Part shown: positions 37,158-45,215 of the stretch, piece after piece
Layout: the number at the start of each line of letters is the position of its first letter
How positions within the stretch are numbered: the first letter of the stretch is position 1
Assembly (NCBI RefSeq): GCF_001425165.1
Contig: NZ_LMDU01000017.1
Coordinates: forward strand, 157,154-221,153
Direction: 5' to 3'
Source of the DNA: Pelomonas sp. Root405
GTDB lineage: Bacteria > Pseudomonadota > Gammaproteobacteria > Burkholderiales > Burkholderiaceae_C
DNA length: 64,000 bases
The notes under the pieces: generated by a model
Seen by the model: the letters and a program-made list of their open reading frames with translations, nothing else
The model's database searches: none
What the model was told of the DNA's origin: nothing
Position numbers and translations under genes: made by a program

Positions 37158-37185
37158 TTGCCGCCCCCTGGGCAGTGGGTATACT
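37158..37185 (+). promoter_or_regulatory. Sigma70-type promoter of the surface-protein gene
   Basis: TTGCCG (37158-37163), 16-base spacer, TATACT (37180-37185). The -10 has five of six consensus bases and the -35 four of six, the best pair seen in the window. The predicted start near 37192 gives a leader of about 105 nt. The leader holds an 8-base repeat GTCCGGCA (twice within 37226-37247) and a small hairpin GTTGA-GGTG-TCAAC at 37253-37266. Confidence 0.6.
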
Positions 37186-37297
37186 GCTCGGTAGCTGTCA
37201 CATCAACCAACGGTGCAGCGGTGTGTCCGGCAAACCTAGGTCCGGCATGCTTGTTGAGGTGTCAACTTCAATCGTTCTCTTGATCGAGGAAATTTCA

Positions 37298-39001
37298 ATG
37301 AAACAAAAGCTTCTTTCTGCACTGGTCGTGGCCGCTGTCGCTGGCATGGCTGTCAATGCCAACGCTGGCGTGATCCAGTCTTCTTACAAGAACTACGCCG
37401 CTGAAGTCTTCGGCGACAACACCGTTGTTCTGACCGCTCCGACGATCGGTTACGCGCTGGCTCTGCCGCTGACCGGCACGCAAGCCAACCCCAACAGCTT
37501 CACCATCAGCTGGACGCTGTCCGGTGGCGCTACTTGGAACGCTGCACCCGCTGCCGCCACGATCGTGCTGGCCCAACCTGATGGCACGGTGCCCGTCGCT
37601 GGCCCCACGACCTATCAAGTCGCCGCTCCCACGCTGAGCGCTGACAAGACGACGCTGACCGCCGTCATCACCGTGTCCTCGAACTTCACCACCGGTTCGC
37701 AAGTCGTTCTGGGCGGTGGCGGTGCCGTGCAAGTCACCAAGGTTGGTACCACACTGGGTGCTCCCGCCCTGTCGACCGACGGTTGCAGCGATGCAGTCGC
37801 CTCGGTCAACGTGACGGCCAAGCTGACGAACGCTGCTGGCACCGAATTCGATTCGAACTTCACGCTGGCTCCGCTGCTGAACACGACCCCCATCGTGCAG
37901 TCGCGTCGCGCGCTCGAAGTGCTGGCCCTGAGCTCGTCTGCCTTCCCGCGCACGACCCTCGGCGCCGTGGACACCGACATCGAGCAATCGAGGGTCGATG
38001 TGCTGCAGCCTTCCGGCGGCAAGCTGTTCCTGAACAACCCGGTGGATATCACGAACAGCACCACCGTGCTGAACCTGGGCCAGGTCATCGTGCGTGACCG
38101 TTCCGTTCTGTTCGACCTGAACGGCACGAACGCGTACAGCGTGGGCACCGCCGCCTTCGGCACGAACCCGGCCAGCGCCGTCGGTATCGTCGAAGCCAAT
38201 GGCATCACCTTCAAGGTCTCCGGCAAGTTCGCTACCGGTGCCACGGTGACCGTTGCGCGTAACTCGATTGCCGCCACTGGCGAGACGGTTGTGGGTGCTG
38301 CCATCGCGTCCACGACCACGTTCAATGCAGACCGCACGGAAGCCACCGTCACGGTCGCTGCCGGCGACCTGACCGATGCCAACTTCACGCAAGACGGCAA
38401 CGGCGCCACGGCGACTGCTCGCCGCCTGAACGTGCTGTACACCGTGCCTGGCACCTCGGCGGTTCCGGTTACTCAGTTCAAGCTGGTCAGCGGTCAGCTG
38501 AACAAGTTTGCCTCGTCGCTGGAAGCACCGAACGTTGCCTGCCCGGGTAACCTGTACAACCTGATCGCCAATGGCGTGCAAGTTGACGTGCGCAACTACG
38601 TGCCGGACGTCGCTGCGGCTCCGTCGGGTGGCTGGAAGAGCATCGTCCGTATCATCAACACGGACGAATCGCAAACGGCTGACGTGAACGCTACGGTTCT
38701 GCATCGCAATGGCGACCTGGGCGCTTCGGCTCTCCTGGTGACCCTGAAGCCGCGTGAAGTGGTGTACCTGCAAAGCGCTCAGATCGACGCCAAGCTGAAT
38801 GCTGCCGCTACCGCGACCGCCACCAGCTTCGGTGCTGATGACATTGGCCAGAACGCTCGCCTGCGTCTGACCGCTGCCAACTCGTCGATCCGCGTCCAGA
38901 ACTACCTGTTCAACCCGGCCAACGGCAACTTCATCGAAGGTTCGTCGGCTCAGGGCGACGAAGGCCCGGCGCTGGCAGTTCGCGATTCCGTGAACAAGTA
39001 A
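37298..39001 (+). CDS. Abundant exported protein, candidate S-layer/surface protein and type II cargo
   Basis: A 567-residue protein of no family I can name. It starts with a clear Sec signal peptide (MKQKLLSALVVAAVAGMAVNANA, cut before GVIQSS), preceded by Shine-Dalgarno GAGGA seven bases before the ATG. The mature part is rich in Ala, Thr, Val, Asn and Gly and low in charge, with many short alternating hydrophobic/Thr runs that suggest beta structure, and only two Cys. Codon use is richer in GCT, GGT, GTT and CGT than in its neighbours, a mark of strong expression. With its own strong promoter, long leader and strong terminator it looks like a major secreted or surface protein. It lies between gspD and gspE, which suggests it is cargo of this secretion system. 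No PEP-CTERM or other sorting tail is seen. Confidence 0.75.
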   Translation: MKQKLLSALVVAAVAGMAVNANAGVIQSSYKNYAAEVFGDNTVVLTAPTIGYALALPLTGTQANPNSFTISWTLSGGATWNAAPAAATIVLAQPDGTVPVAGPTTYQVAAPTLSADKTTLTAVITVSSNFTTGSQVVLGGGGAVQVTKVGTTLGAPALSTDGCSDAVASVNVTAKLTNAAGTEFDSNFTLAPLLNTTPIVQSRRALEVLALSSSAFPRTTLGAVDTDIEQSRVDVLQPSGGKLFLNNPVDITNSTTVLNLGQVIVRDRSVLFDLNGTNAYSVGTAAFGTNPASAVGIVEANGITFKVSGKFATGATVTVARNSIAATGETVVGAAIASTTTFNADRTEATVTVAAGDLTDANFTQDGNGATATARRLNVLYTVPGTSAVPVTQFKLVSGQLNKFASSLEAPNVACPGNLYNLIANGVQVDVRNYVPDVAAAPSGGWKSIVRIINTDESQTADVNATVLHRNGDLGASALLVTLKPREVVYLQSAQIDAKLNAAATATATSFGADDIGQNARLRLTAANSSIRVQNYLFNPANGNFIEGSSAQGDEGPALAVRDSVNK

Positions 39002-39014
39002 TCTCTTCGGAGAT
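39001..39014 (+). repeat. Small UUCG hairpin at the stop codon
   Basis: ATCTC-TTCG-GAGAT, a perfect 5-bp stem with a stable UUCG-type loop, starts on the last base of the stop codon. With the terminator 11 bases later it makes two tandem tetraloop hairpins, which could protect the 3' end of the mRNA. Confidence 0.55.
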
Positions 39015-39025
39015 TGCACCTAAAG

Positions 39026-39054
39026 CGGAGGGCTTCGGCCCTCCGTTTTTTTTT
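39026..39054 (+). terminator. Strong Rho-independent terminator of the surface-protein gene
   Basis: CGGAGGGC-TTCG-GCCCTCCG, a perfect 8-bp GC-rich stem with a UUCG loop, followed by nine T residues. It is the clearest terminator in the window and lies 24 bases after the stop codon. Confidence 0.96.
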
Positions 39055-39158
39055 GCCGACGCTGTATTGGCGACAACTGCGGCAGCTCTATATGTTTGCT
39101 TGAAGCGCCCCAGGGCATACCGCGCGGTAGCAGCGCCGCGGAGACGCTGGCCGAGCCT

Positions 39159-40106
39159 TTACTGGATCAGAAGATCCGTGAATCGGCCGTCCACACCCAG
39201 CCGCTTCCACACGGCGTCAAAAGCGGCCTCAGAAACCGGTACTGCGCCTCCATCCAGCTCAAGGTCGTGGAAGCGCGTGTAGCCCGCCTGCAAGACAGCT
39301 TGCTTCAGTGCGTCATACGAGCCGTTGCGCTGCATGCCGTACGGCCAGAATTCGACGACCAGCGGCGGTCTGCTCTCCAGACTGCGGGCGGCGCCCTGCA
39401 GCACAAAGCCCTCGAAGCCTTGCGTGTCCATCCAGATCAAGCAGCCCTGCAGGTCACCGTTGATCTGGCTGTCCAGGCTTTCGCAACGCACCACGGTGCG
39501 TTCGCGTCGCGCTTCACTGAACCGACCGTCCAGCGTGCCAAAGCTAACGCGATGATCACCGAAGTTGTCCTCCGACAGCTCAAACAGAAGTTGCTCGCCA
39601 TCCCGTGCTCCCAATGCCATATTGCGCGCCTCGACGCGGGACGCCAGTCCATTGAGATGGATATTTGCCGTCAGTAACGAGAAATTGAAGGCCTCGGGTT
39701 CGAAGGCAAGGGCTCTTTCGAACAGCCCACGCTTCACCGCGGCGATGCAGATGCAGCCAATGTTGGCCCCGATATCCAGCAGCAGTGCGGGCCGGAATGT
39801 CGGCCCCAACAAATGCATGACCTTCTCGAATTTTTCGAAATCAAACTGCCCCTTGACATACAGCTCACGGGCAATGGCCCGGTCCGCCGACGACACCAGA
39901 TAGGTCTCCTGGCCCCGTTGGCTAACCAGCACGGCGCCGGCAGGAGCCGCGTCGAATACCGCCATGCGCCAGGATGCGCTGCGCTGCAAGCCTGCCCAGT
40001 GCAGCGCACGCGCCAGCGCTGTGGCCACCTCGCGCAAGCCTTTGCGCAGCAAGCGCTGCCGTGGGGCGGAAGAAGTGGAAGCAGAGGAACTGGGAGCGGA
40101 AGACAT
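39159..40106 (-). CDS. FkbM-family SAM-dependent methyltransferase (second of two)
   Basis: A 315-residue protein with an N-terminal part of about 90 residues, then the FkbM core: LLLDIGANIGCICIAAVKRG, AFEPEAFNFSLL, DNFGDHR, and the late IWMDTQGFEGFVLQGA. It differs clearly from the FkbM protein at 22895 and is not a duplicate. It stands alone on the minus strand between the surface-protein gene and gspE, with its own -10 element. It may methylate a surface glycan or a modification on the secreted protein. ATG at 40106 is preferred to a TTG 20 codons upstream. Confidence 0.85.
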   Translation of the reverse strand: MSSAPSSSASTSSAPRQRLLRKGLREVATALARALHWAGLQRSASWRMAVFDAAPAGAVLVSQRGQETYLVSSADRAIARELYVKGQFDFEKFEKVMHLLGPTFRPALLLDIGANIGCICIAAVKRGLFERALAFEPEAFNFSLLTANIHLNGLASRVEARNMALGARDGEQLLFELSEDNFGDHRVSFGTLDGRFSEARRERTVVRCESLDSQINGDLQGCLIWMDTQGFEGFVLQGAARSLESRPPLVVEFWPYGMQRNGSYDALKQAVLQAGYTRFHDLELDGGAVPVSEAAFDAVWKRLGVDGRFTDLLIQ

Positions 40107-40141
40107 GCAATGGGTGGCGCGGGTGCGCGAAGCAACGCGCG

Positions 40142-40147
40142 ATTCTA
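40142..40147 (-). promoter_or_regulatory. Putative -10 element for the FkbM gene
   Basis: TAGAAT followed by CGCGCG on the minus strand, 36 bases before the ATG. It matches the TAGAAT-plus-GC-rich pattern seen at several other starts in the window. No strong -35 is evident. Confidence 0.35.
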
Positions 40148-40190
40148 GGAAACGGCCAGCCGGCAACCGAAGTCCATTCGTGCCCCCGCC

Positions 40191-40196
40191 TATGAT
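40191..40196 (+). promoter_or_regulatory. Putative -10 element for gspE
   Basis: TATGAT followed by CCGGGCC on the plus strand, 34 bases before the gspE ATG. The -35 region (around 40168-40174) is weak. Together with the minus-strand element it makes a divergent promoter pair in the 123-base gap. Confidence 0.35.
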
Positions 40197-40229
40197 CCGG
40201 GCCGCGACGTCCCATCTTCTTCGGTATCC

Positions 40230-41918
40230 ATGCGCCTCGGTGAACTCCTGATTGAACGCAACTTGCTTGATGCAGCAGCCCTTGGGCAGGCGCTGCAGCA
40301 GCAGGCAGGCAACGCAGCCGGCCAGCGACTGGGTGCGATTCTGGTGCGCATGGGACTTGTCTCGGAGCCAAGCCTCTACGGGGCTTTGTCACACCAGCTC
40401 GGGCTGCCGCTGTGGGATGCCAAAGAGCAGCCGGAGTGGCTGGAGCAGGCGTTGACGCCAGCAGCCGCCGCGTCCCAGTTGCCCGCCGCGCTGTCGCGGC
40501 GCTGGAGCGCCTTCACGGTACCCGCCGATGGCTCGCTTCTGCTGATTGCGCGCGACCCGCTGCTGCCCGAATTGCAGGAATTTGCGCAAGGCTTGGCCGG
40601 CTTACGCCCCTTGCACCCATGGCTGGCGCAGAGCGCCGATATGGCCCGTGCCTTGGCCAAGATTCATGATCACGCAGCACCGGCGGCAGTCGCGTCCAAC
40701 GATCTGCGCCAGCTCGCTCAGGATGCACCTATTGTCGAGTTCGTCGCGACGATGCTGTCGCGGGGCACGGATCAGCACGCGTCCGACATCCACATCGAAC
40801 CCGCCGAGGGGGTCTTCCATGTGCGCTACCGCGTGGACGGCCAACTGCGTTCCACGGAGAGCCATGCACGCGAGCGCTTCGATGCAGTGGTGAGCCGCAT
40901 CAAGCTGGTGAGCGGACTGGACATCGCCGAGCGCCGACTGCCTCAGGACGGCCGCTTCTCGACAAGGGCTGCAGGCATCGAGACCGAGGTGCGGGTGTCG
41001 GTTATTCCGTCCGTCCATGGCGAATCGGTGGTCATGCGCCTTCTGCCAAAGACCGCCCATCGGCGCTTCCGTCTGGACGTGCTTGGCTTCGAGCCTGACC
41101 ACCTGGCGGCCCTGCAGGCTTCGCTCGCAGAGCCGGACGGCATCATCTTGGTGACCGGCCCGACTGGCTCCGGCAAGAGCACGACGCTGTACGCCGCGTT
41201 GGCTGCGACGGATACCGCCACGACCCGGGTACTGACGGTGGAAGACCCGGTGGAGTACCAATTGCCGGGCATTACCCAGTTTCAGGTGCAGTCAGATATC
41301 GGCTTCACCTTCCCGGCGGCCCTGCGCTCCATCCTGCGGCACGACCCAGACACGGTGATGATCGGTGAGATCCGCGACCCTGAAACGGCCAGCATTGCCA
41401 TCCAGGCGTCTTTGACGGGCCACAAGGTGCTTTCGACGCTCCATACCAATGATGCGCCGTCGGCCTTCGTGCGCTTGATCGACATCGGCGTGGAACCGTT
41501 CCTGTTGGCGGCCAGCGTACGCACCGTGATTGCACAGCGGCTTATTCGCCGACTTTGCCCACATTGCGCGACACCCGTGGCTCGAGAGACGCTGCCTGCC
41601 AGCGTACGCAAGCACGCCGAGACGCTCGGACTGGCTGCCTCCGATTACGCCGGTCGTGAGCCCCAGGGCTGCCCCGAGTGCGACAACACCGGTTATCGAG
41701 GTCGCACAGCCGTGCACGAGGTTCTGGCCGTGACGCCGGGGCTCCGCGCTGCGCTGTCGGGTGGGCGCATTTCCGATCACGAGGTGCGGCAGCACGCGCA
41801 GCCGGGTTTTCGCAATCTCTCGCAGGATGCGCTGATACGATTCTGGCGCGGCCTGACAAGCGTTGCCGAGGTGATAGCACTGGCCAGCAGCCAGGCTGAA
41901 CTCCGCGAACCGATCTGA
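40230..41918 (+). CDS. gspE: Type II secretion ATPase GspE
   Basis: Cytoplasmic hexameric ATPase that powers pseudopilus assembly, 562 residues. An N-terminal domain (about 1-150) binds GspL. The core has the Asp box region (ASDIHIEP), Walker A GPTGSGKST at 310-318, Walker B VMIGE at 376-380 and the His box THLHTND-like segment STLHTND. The tetra-Cys zinc motif is complete: Cys443, Cys446, Cys481, Cys484. It is the only gspE in the window and complements the F-to-D operon 3.2 kb upstream, from which it is separated by the surface-protein and FkbM genes. PilB or other ATPases share the fold, but the CxxC pair and context favour GspE. Confidence 0.93.
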   Translation: MRLGELLIERNLLDAAALGQALQQQAGNAAGQRLGAILVRMGLVSEPSLYGALSHQLGLPLWDAKEQPEWLEQALTPAAAASQLPAALSRRWSAFTVPADGSLLLIARDPLLPELQEFAQGLAGLRPLHPWLAQSADMARALAKIHDHAAPAAVASNDLRQLAQDAPIVEFVATMLSRGTDQHASDIHIEPAEGVFHVRYRVDGQLRSTESHARERFDAVVSRIKLVSGLDIAERRLPQDGRFSTRAAGIETEVRVSVIPSVHGESVVMRLLPKTAHRRFRLDVLGFEPDHLAALQASLAEPDGIILVTGPTGSGKSTTLYAALAATDTATTRVLTVEDPVEYQLPGITQFQVQSDIGFTFPAALRSILRHDPDTVMIGEIRDPETASIAIQASLTGHKVLSTLHTNDAPSAFVRLIDIGVEPFLLAASVRTVIAQRLIRRLCPHCATPVARETLPASVRKHAETLGLAASDYAGREPQGCPECDNTGYRGRTAVHEVLAVTPGLRAALSGGRISDHEVRQHAQPGFRNLSQDALIRFWRGLTSVAEVIALASSQAELREPI

Positions 41919-41961
41919 AAACGTCCTTCGCGCGGCTCTCGCGCAGCTCATTCGCTACCCC

Positions 41962-42714
41962 ATGTATCGCCATCTCTTTCTCCTGTTCATGGCCGGGCTG
42001 ACTGCCGGGTTCGCCGTTTCCACAGCTTCAGCCCAGACCACCCTGGCGCCTGTGAAGGCCGCCGCTTCTGCTCCTGCCACCGTCGAACGGCAGGAATGGG
42101 AATTGCGGCGCCAACGCTTCCTGCAGACCATCCAACTGCTCAAAGACAATGATGTGATCGCCCGCCGCGACTTTGAGCGTCAGGTGCGCGCTTTTGAGCG
42201 GCGTCCGTTCTCGCTCACGCCGTTGGAGGCGATGGATTACATCGGTGCGGTGTTTGTGCCTCAGGCCGGGGTCGAGAAGCTGCTGCCCCTGATTGCCGCG
42301 CAGGCGGCATTGGGCCTGTACGACGTTGATCGCTTCGGCAGCACATTGAGTGAGGCCCACCTGGTTCAGGTTGAGGGATTTCTGCGCCTGCCTTTGACCA
42401 TGGTCGGTCCGGAGCAAGCAGAGAAGTCCCGGGCCTTCCTACGCGACCATCCCGAGCGCGCTGCGCAGCTTGTGCGAGATGGGTTGGAACTGGCGAATGG
42501 CGAGCGCATTGGAACCGCCTACGATGCACGCTGGGTGCGCGCCTTGGGCCGTTGTGCGCCGGAAATTGCCGCCACCTGCCCTCAGCCGCGCGACCTGCCT
42601 GCAACCGAGTGGGACGACGTTTGGGCCAAGGTCAAACAGCGCGTGACGCTGTACTACCGTGTCGAGCCCAAGGGCGCTCCGGCGCCCGGCGCGCCAGCGT
42701 CAGTGCCGCGCTGA
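41962..42714 (+). CDS. Exported hypothetical protein downstream of gspE
   Basis: A 250-residue protein with a Sec signal peptide (MYRHLFLLFMAGLTAGFAVSTASA, cleavage before QTTLAP), then a mainly helical, charged mature part and a Pro/Ala tail. It contains two Cys near the C-terminus (GRCAPEIAATCPQPRD) that could pair. I do not recognise a family. It follows gspE by 43 bases on the same strand with no promoter seen, so it is probably co-transcribed and could be an accessory periplasmic factor for the secretion system. That role is only inferred from position. Confidence 0.7.
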   Translation: MYRHLFLLFMAGLTAGFAVSTASAQTTLAPVKAAASAPATVERQEWELRRQRFLQTIQLLKDNDVIARRDFERQVRAFERRPFSLTPLEAMDYIGAVFVPQAGVEKLLPLIAAQAALGLYDVDRFGSTLSEAHLVQVEGFLRLPLTMVGPEQAEKSRAFLRDHPERAAQLVRDGLELANGERIGTAYDARWVRALGRCAPEIAATCPQPRDLPATEWDDVWAKVKQRVTLYYRVEPKGAPAPGAPASVPR

Positions 42715-42718
42715 TTTT

Positions 42719-44602
42719 TCAGGGCCGCTCGGATGGGGCGTATTCAGGCAGCCACTGCTTCAAGCGCGTGCGCAATTCCGCCTCGCTCATCGGGGGCTCG
42801 GCCGCGGCGCCCTGCGCTGCTAGCCATTGCACGATGACAGCGCCTGCCGCCGCGTCGCCAGCTGCCCCCAACTGTGCAAGCCGCAATGCAGCGAACGGCG
42901 TGGCCAAGGTTCTGTCGCCGTCGGCCAGCAGTTCCTCATACAGTTTTTCCCCACGCCGCAGGCCGGTGAACTCCACGCGAATCTGATCCGAGGAATGGCC
43001 CGAGAGCCGGATCATGTCGCGCGCGAGGTCGACGATCTTGATCGGCTCGCCCATATCGAGCACGAACACTTGACCACTGTCACCGATGGCGCCAGCCTGC
43101 ACCACCAGTCGAGCCGCCTCGGGAATGGTCATGAAATAGCGCGTGACATCTGGATGGGTCACTGTAACGGGCCCCCCGCGGGCGATCTGCTCCTTGAACT
43201 TCGGGATCACGCTGCCGCTGCTGCCTAACACGTTGCCAAACCGCACGGCCATGAACTTCGTAGCGCCCTGCTTCCCAGCCATATGGCCGACGACGAGTTC
43301 TGCGGCGCGCTTGGTCGCACCCATGACGTTGGTCGGGTTGACGGCCTTGTCGGTGCTGATCAGTACAAAGCGCTCCGCTCCGCTTTCCAGAGCAGCCAGG
43401 CTGGCGTGATACGTTCCCAGCGTGTTGTTGCGCAATGCCGCCCACGCGTTCTCTTCCATCAGTGGCACATGCTTGTAGGCGGCTGCATGGAAAACGATCT
43501 GCGGACGGTACTTGCCGAAGATGAAGCGCAGCTGCTGCCGATCTTTCACGTCGCCAATTACCCGCAGCAGCGGCAGATGAGGGAATTTCTCGCTGAGCTC
43601 CTGCTCTATGGTGTAAAGCGCTAGTTCGCTCAGTTCATAGAGCACGATCTTCGATGGGCCGTAACGCGCGACCTGCCGGCACAGCTCGGAGCCAATAGAG
43701 CCGCCTGCGCCTGTAATCAGCACAACCTTGCCGTTCAGGCATTCGCTGATGCCGCCCTCATCCAGTTCCACCGGCTCCCTGCCTAGCAAGTCTTCAGGCT
43801 CGATGTCGCGGACCTGGTTGACTGCGCGGCCGGATAGCAGCTCTTCGCTGTTCGGCACCGTCAGCACCGGTAGTCCCACTTTTCCGGCCATGTCCAGCGC
43901 ATAGCGGCGCTGGGGCACGCTGGCCCCTGGCATGGCCACGATGACGTGCGTGATGCCGTGCAACGTCGCGAACTCGGCAGCCTGCGCCAGCCGACCGAGC
44001 ACGGGCACCCCGGCGACGCGAGCGCCCTGCTTCTCGGGCGCGTCGTCCAGGAAGCCGACGATCACCCAGCCCTGCGTATGCTGCAGGCCGGCCACCAGGA
44101 GCCGCCCGGCGTCTCCGGCCCCCATCACCAAGGCTCGCCGCTGCTCCAGCGCGCTGCCGCTGATGCGGCTACGCATGTGTTCGTAAAGCATGCGGTAGCC
44201 CATGCGCATCATGGCCAGCAACATCAGCGTGAAAAGCGGATGCAGGGCCAGTACCGCCCGCGGTACGCCGTAGAGCCGGGCCATCTGCACCAGCGTTGCA
44301 GCAACGAGACCAGCGCTGGCGCAGGCCAGCGCCAGACGCTTGACCTCGCCAAAGCCCGAAAAGCGCCACATGCCCTTCGGCACGCGCAGTGCCCGGAAGG
44401 CGATGGCGTAGATGAGAAGTAAGCCGAGCAAAACCGCACCGTCGTAGGCCGGGCGCGCGGCGAACCAGCGCTCGAAGCCAAGTCGAAACAGGTAGGTAGC
44501 CTGCCAAGCAACGACGACGACGGCGACGTCCAATGCGAGTGCGATTGCCTCACGGTGAGCGCGTAGGCGCGTGAGAAGGGTGTCGAGAAACTGCCAGTTC
44601 AT
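42719..44602 (-). CDS. Nucleotide-sugar 4,6-dehydratase, CapD/WbpM/PglF family
   Basis: Membrane-bound enzyme of 627 residues that makes UDP-4-keto-6-deoxy-GlcNAc (or a similar product) from UDP-GlcNAc. Four N-terminal helices (about 18-130) precede a Rossmann domain with VMGAGDAGRLL (159-169). The catalytic SDR domain has TGAGGSIG at 297-304, HAAAYKHVPLME, and the Ser-Met-Lys type active site (STDKAVNPTNVMGATK, Met427, Lys431) of this family instead of Tyr-x3-Lys. It is the last gene of the minus-strand glycan operon, after the DegT aminotransferase and the PglC-like transferase. The three form the set needed to make and load a 4-amino sugar. Confidence 0.92.
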   Translation of the reverse strand: MNWQFLDTLLTRLRAHREAIALALDVAVVVVAWQATYLFRLGFERWFAARPAYDGAVLLGLLLIYAIAFRALRVPKGMWRFSGFGEVKRLALACASAGLVAATLVQMARLYGVPRAVLALHPLFTLMLLAMMRMGYRMLYEHMRSRISGSALEQRRALVMGAGDAGRLLVAGLQHTQGWVIVGFLDDAPEKQGARVAGVPVLGRLAQAAEFATLHGITHVIVAMPGASVPQRRYALDMAGKVGLPVLTVPNSEELLSGRAVNQVRDIEPEDLLGREPVELDEGGISECLNGKVVLITGAGGSIGSELCRQVARYGPSKIVLYELSELALYTIEQELSEKFPHLPLLRVIGDVKDRQQLRFIFGKYRPQIVFHAAAYKHVPLMEENAWAALRNNTLGTYHASLAALESGAERFVLISTDKAVNPTNVMGATKRAAELVVGHMAGKQGATKFMAVRFGNVLGSSGSVIPKFKEQIARGGPVTVTHPDVTRYFMTIPEAARLVVQAGAIGDSGQVFVLDMGEPIKIVDLARDMIRLSGHSSDQIRVEFTGLRRGEKLYEELLADGDRTLATPFAALRLAQLGAAGDAAAGAVIVQWLAAQGAAAEPPMSEAELRTRLKQWLPEYAPSERP

Positions 44603-44615
44603 TGAGGCGGGATTG

Positions 44616-45215
44616 TCAGCGGTGCAGTACCCGCGCTAGCGTCGCCACGATCAAGCGCAGGTCGGTCGCCAAGTTGGCCCTCACCGCATAGTCGGCGGAG
44701 ATCCCCAACTTGGCCGGCAGCACGACCTCGCGGTACTCGCGTTCGGGGTCAGCGGCCTTGGCCAGCAGATCAGCCTCGTGCCTGAATGCAAGCGACGCCG
44801 GGTCGGTGATGCCCGGCCGCACCGACAGCACACGCTCGCGCAGGTCAGCGGGATAGAGCTCGACATAGCGTGGTAGCTCCGGCCGCGGGCCGACGAGGCT
44901 CATCGTGCCGCGCAGAACATCCCAGAGCTGGGGCAGCTCGTCGAGCTTGGTATCACGCAGCCATTGACCCGCGCGCGTGATGCGCGGGTCGGCGCCCACG
45001 GTGATGGCCGAGCCAGGCTCGGCGCGCATGGTGCGGAACTTGTGGATGGTGAAGGGCACACCAAAACGCCCCACCCGCGTCTGCCGGAATAGGACGGGGC
45101 CGGGGGAGTCGAGCTTGATCCAGGCGGCCGCCAGCAGCAGCAACGGCGCCAGCAGCAGCAGGCCCACGGCAGACGCTGCGATATCGAACAGGCGTTTGCT
45201 CAAGCCCGTACTCAA
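44616..45215 (-). CDS. PglC-like initiating sugar transferase (bacterial sugar transferase family)
   Basis: Monotopic phosphoglycosyl transferase of 199 residues that puts a sugar-1-phosphate on undecaprenyl phosphate. The N-terminal re-entrant hydrophobic helix ([25 protein letters not shown]) is followed by [16 protein letters not shown], the catalytic Asp-Glu pair in [15 protein letters not shown] and SLVGPRPEL. The short single-domain form fits PglC/WbaP-core enzymes for diNAcBac-type sugars. The start is taken as TTG at 45215, overlapping the preceding stop by four bases (TTGA), because no ATG precedes the conserved start. Confidence 0.88.
   Translation of the reverse strand: MSTGLSKRLFDIAASAVGLLLLAPLLLLAAAWIKLDSPGPVLFRQTRVGRFGVPFTIHKFRTMRAEPGSAITVGADPRITRAGQWLRDTKLDELPQLWDVLRGTMSLVGPRPELPRYVELYPADLRERVLSVRPGITDPASLAFRHEADLLAKAADPEREYREVVLPAKLGISADYAVRANLATDLRLIVATLARVLHR

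Noticed and set aside
37298-39001. PEP-CTERM/exosortase substrate
   Set aside because: The C-terminus (ALAVRDSVNK) has no PEP motif, helix or basic tail, and no exosortase gene is present.
37295-39019. A 574-codon open frame on the minus strand opposite the surface-protein gene
   Set aside because: It is a GC-codon shadow of the plus-strand gene, with Arg/Gly/Val-rich composition and no family likeness; the plus-strand frame has signal peptide, Shine-Dalgarno, promoter and terminator.
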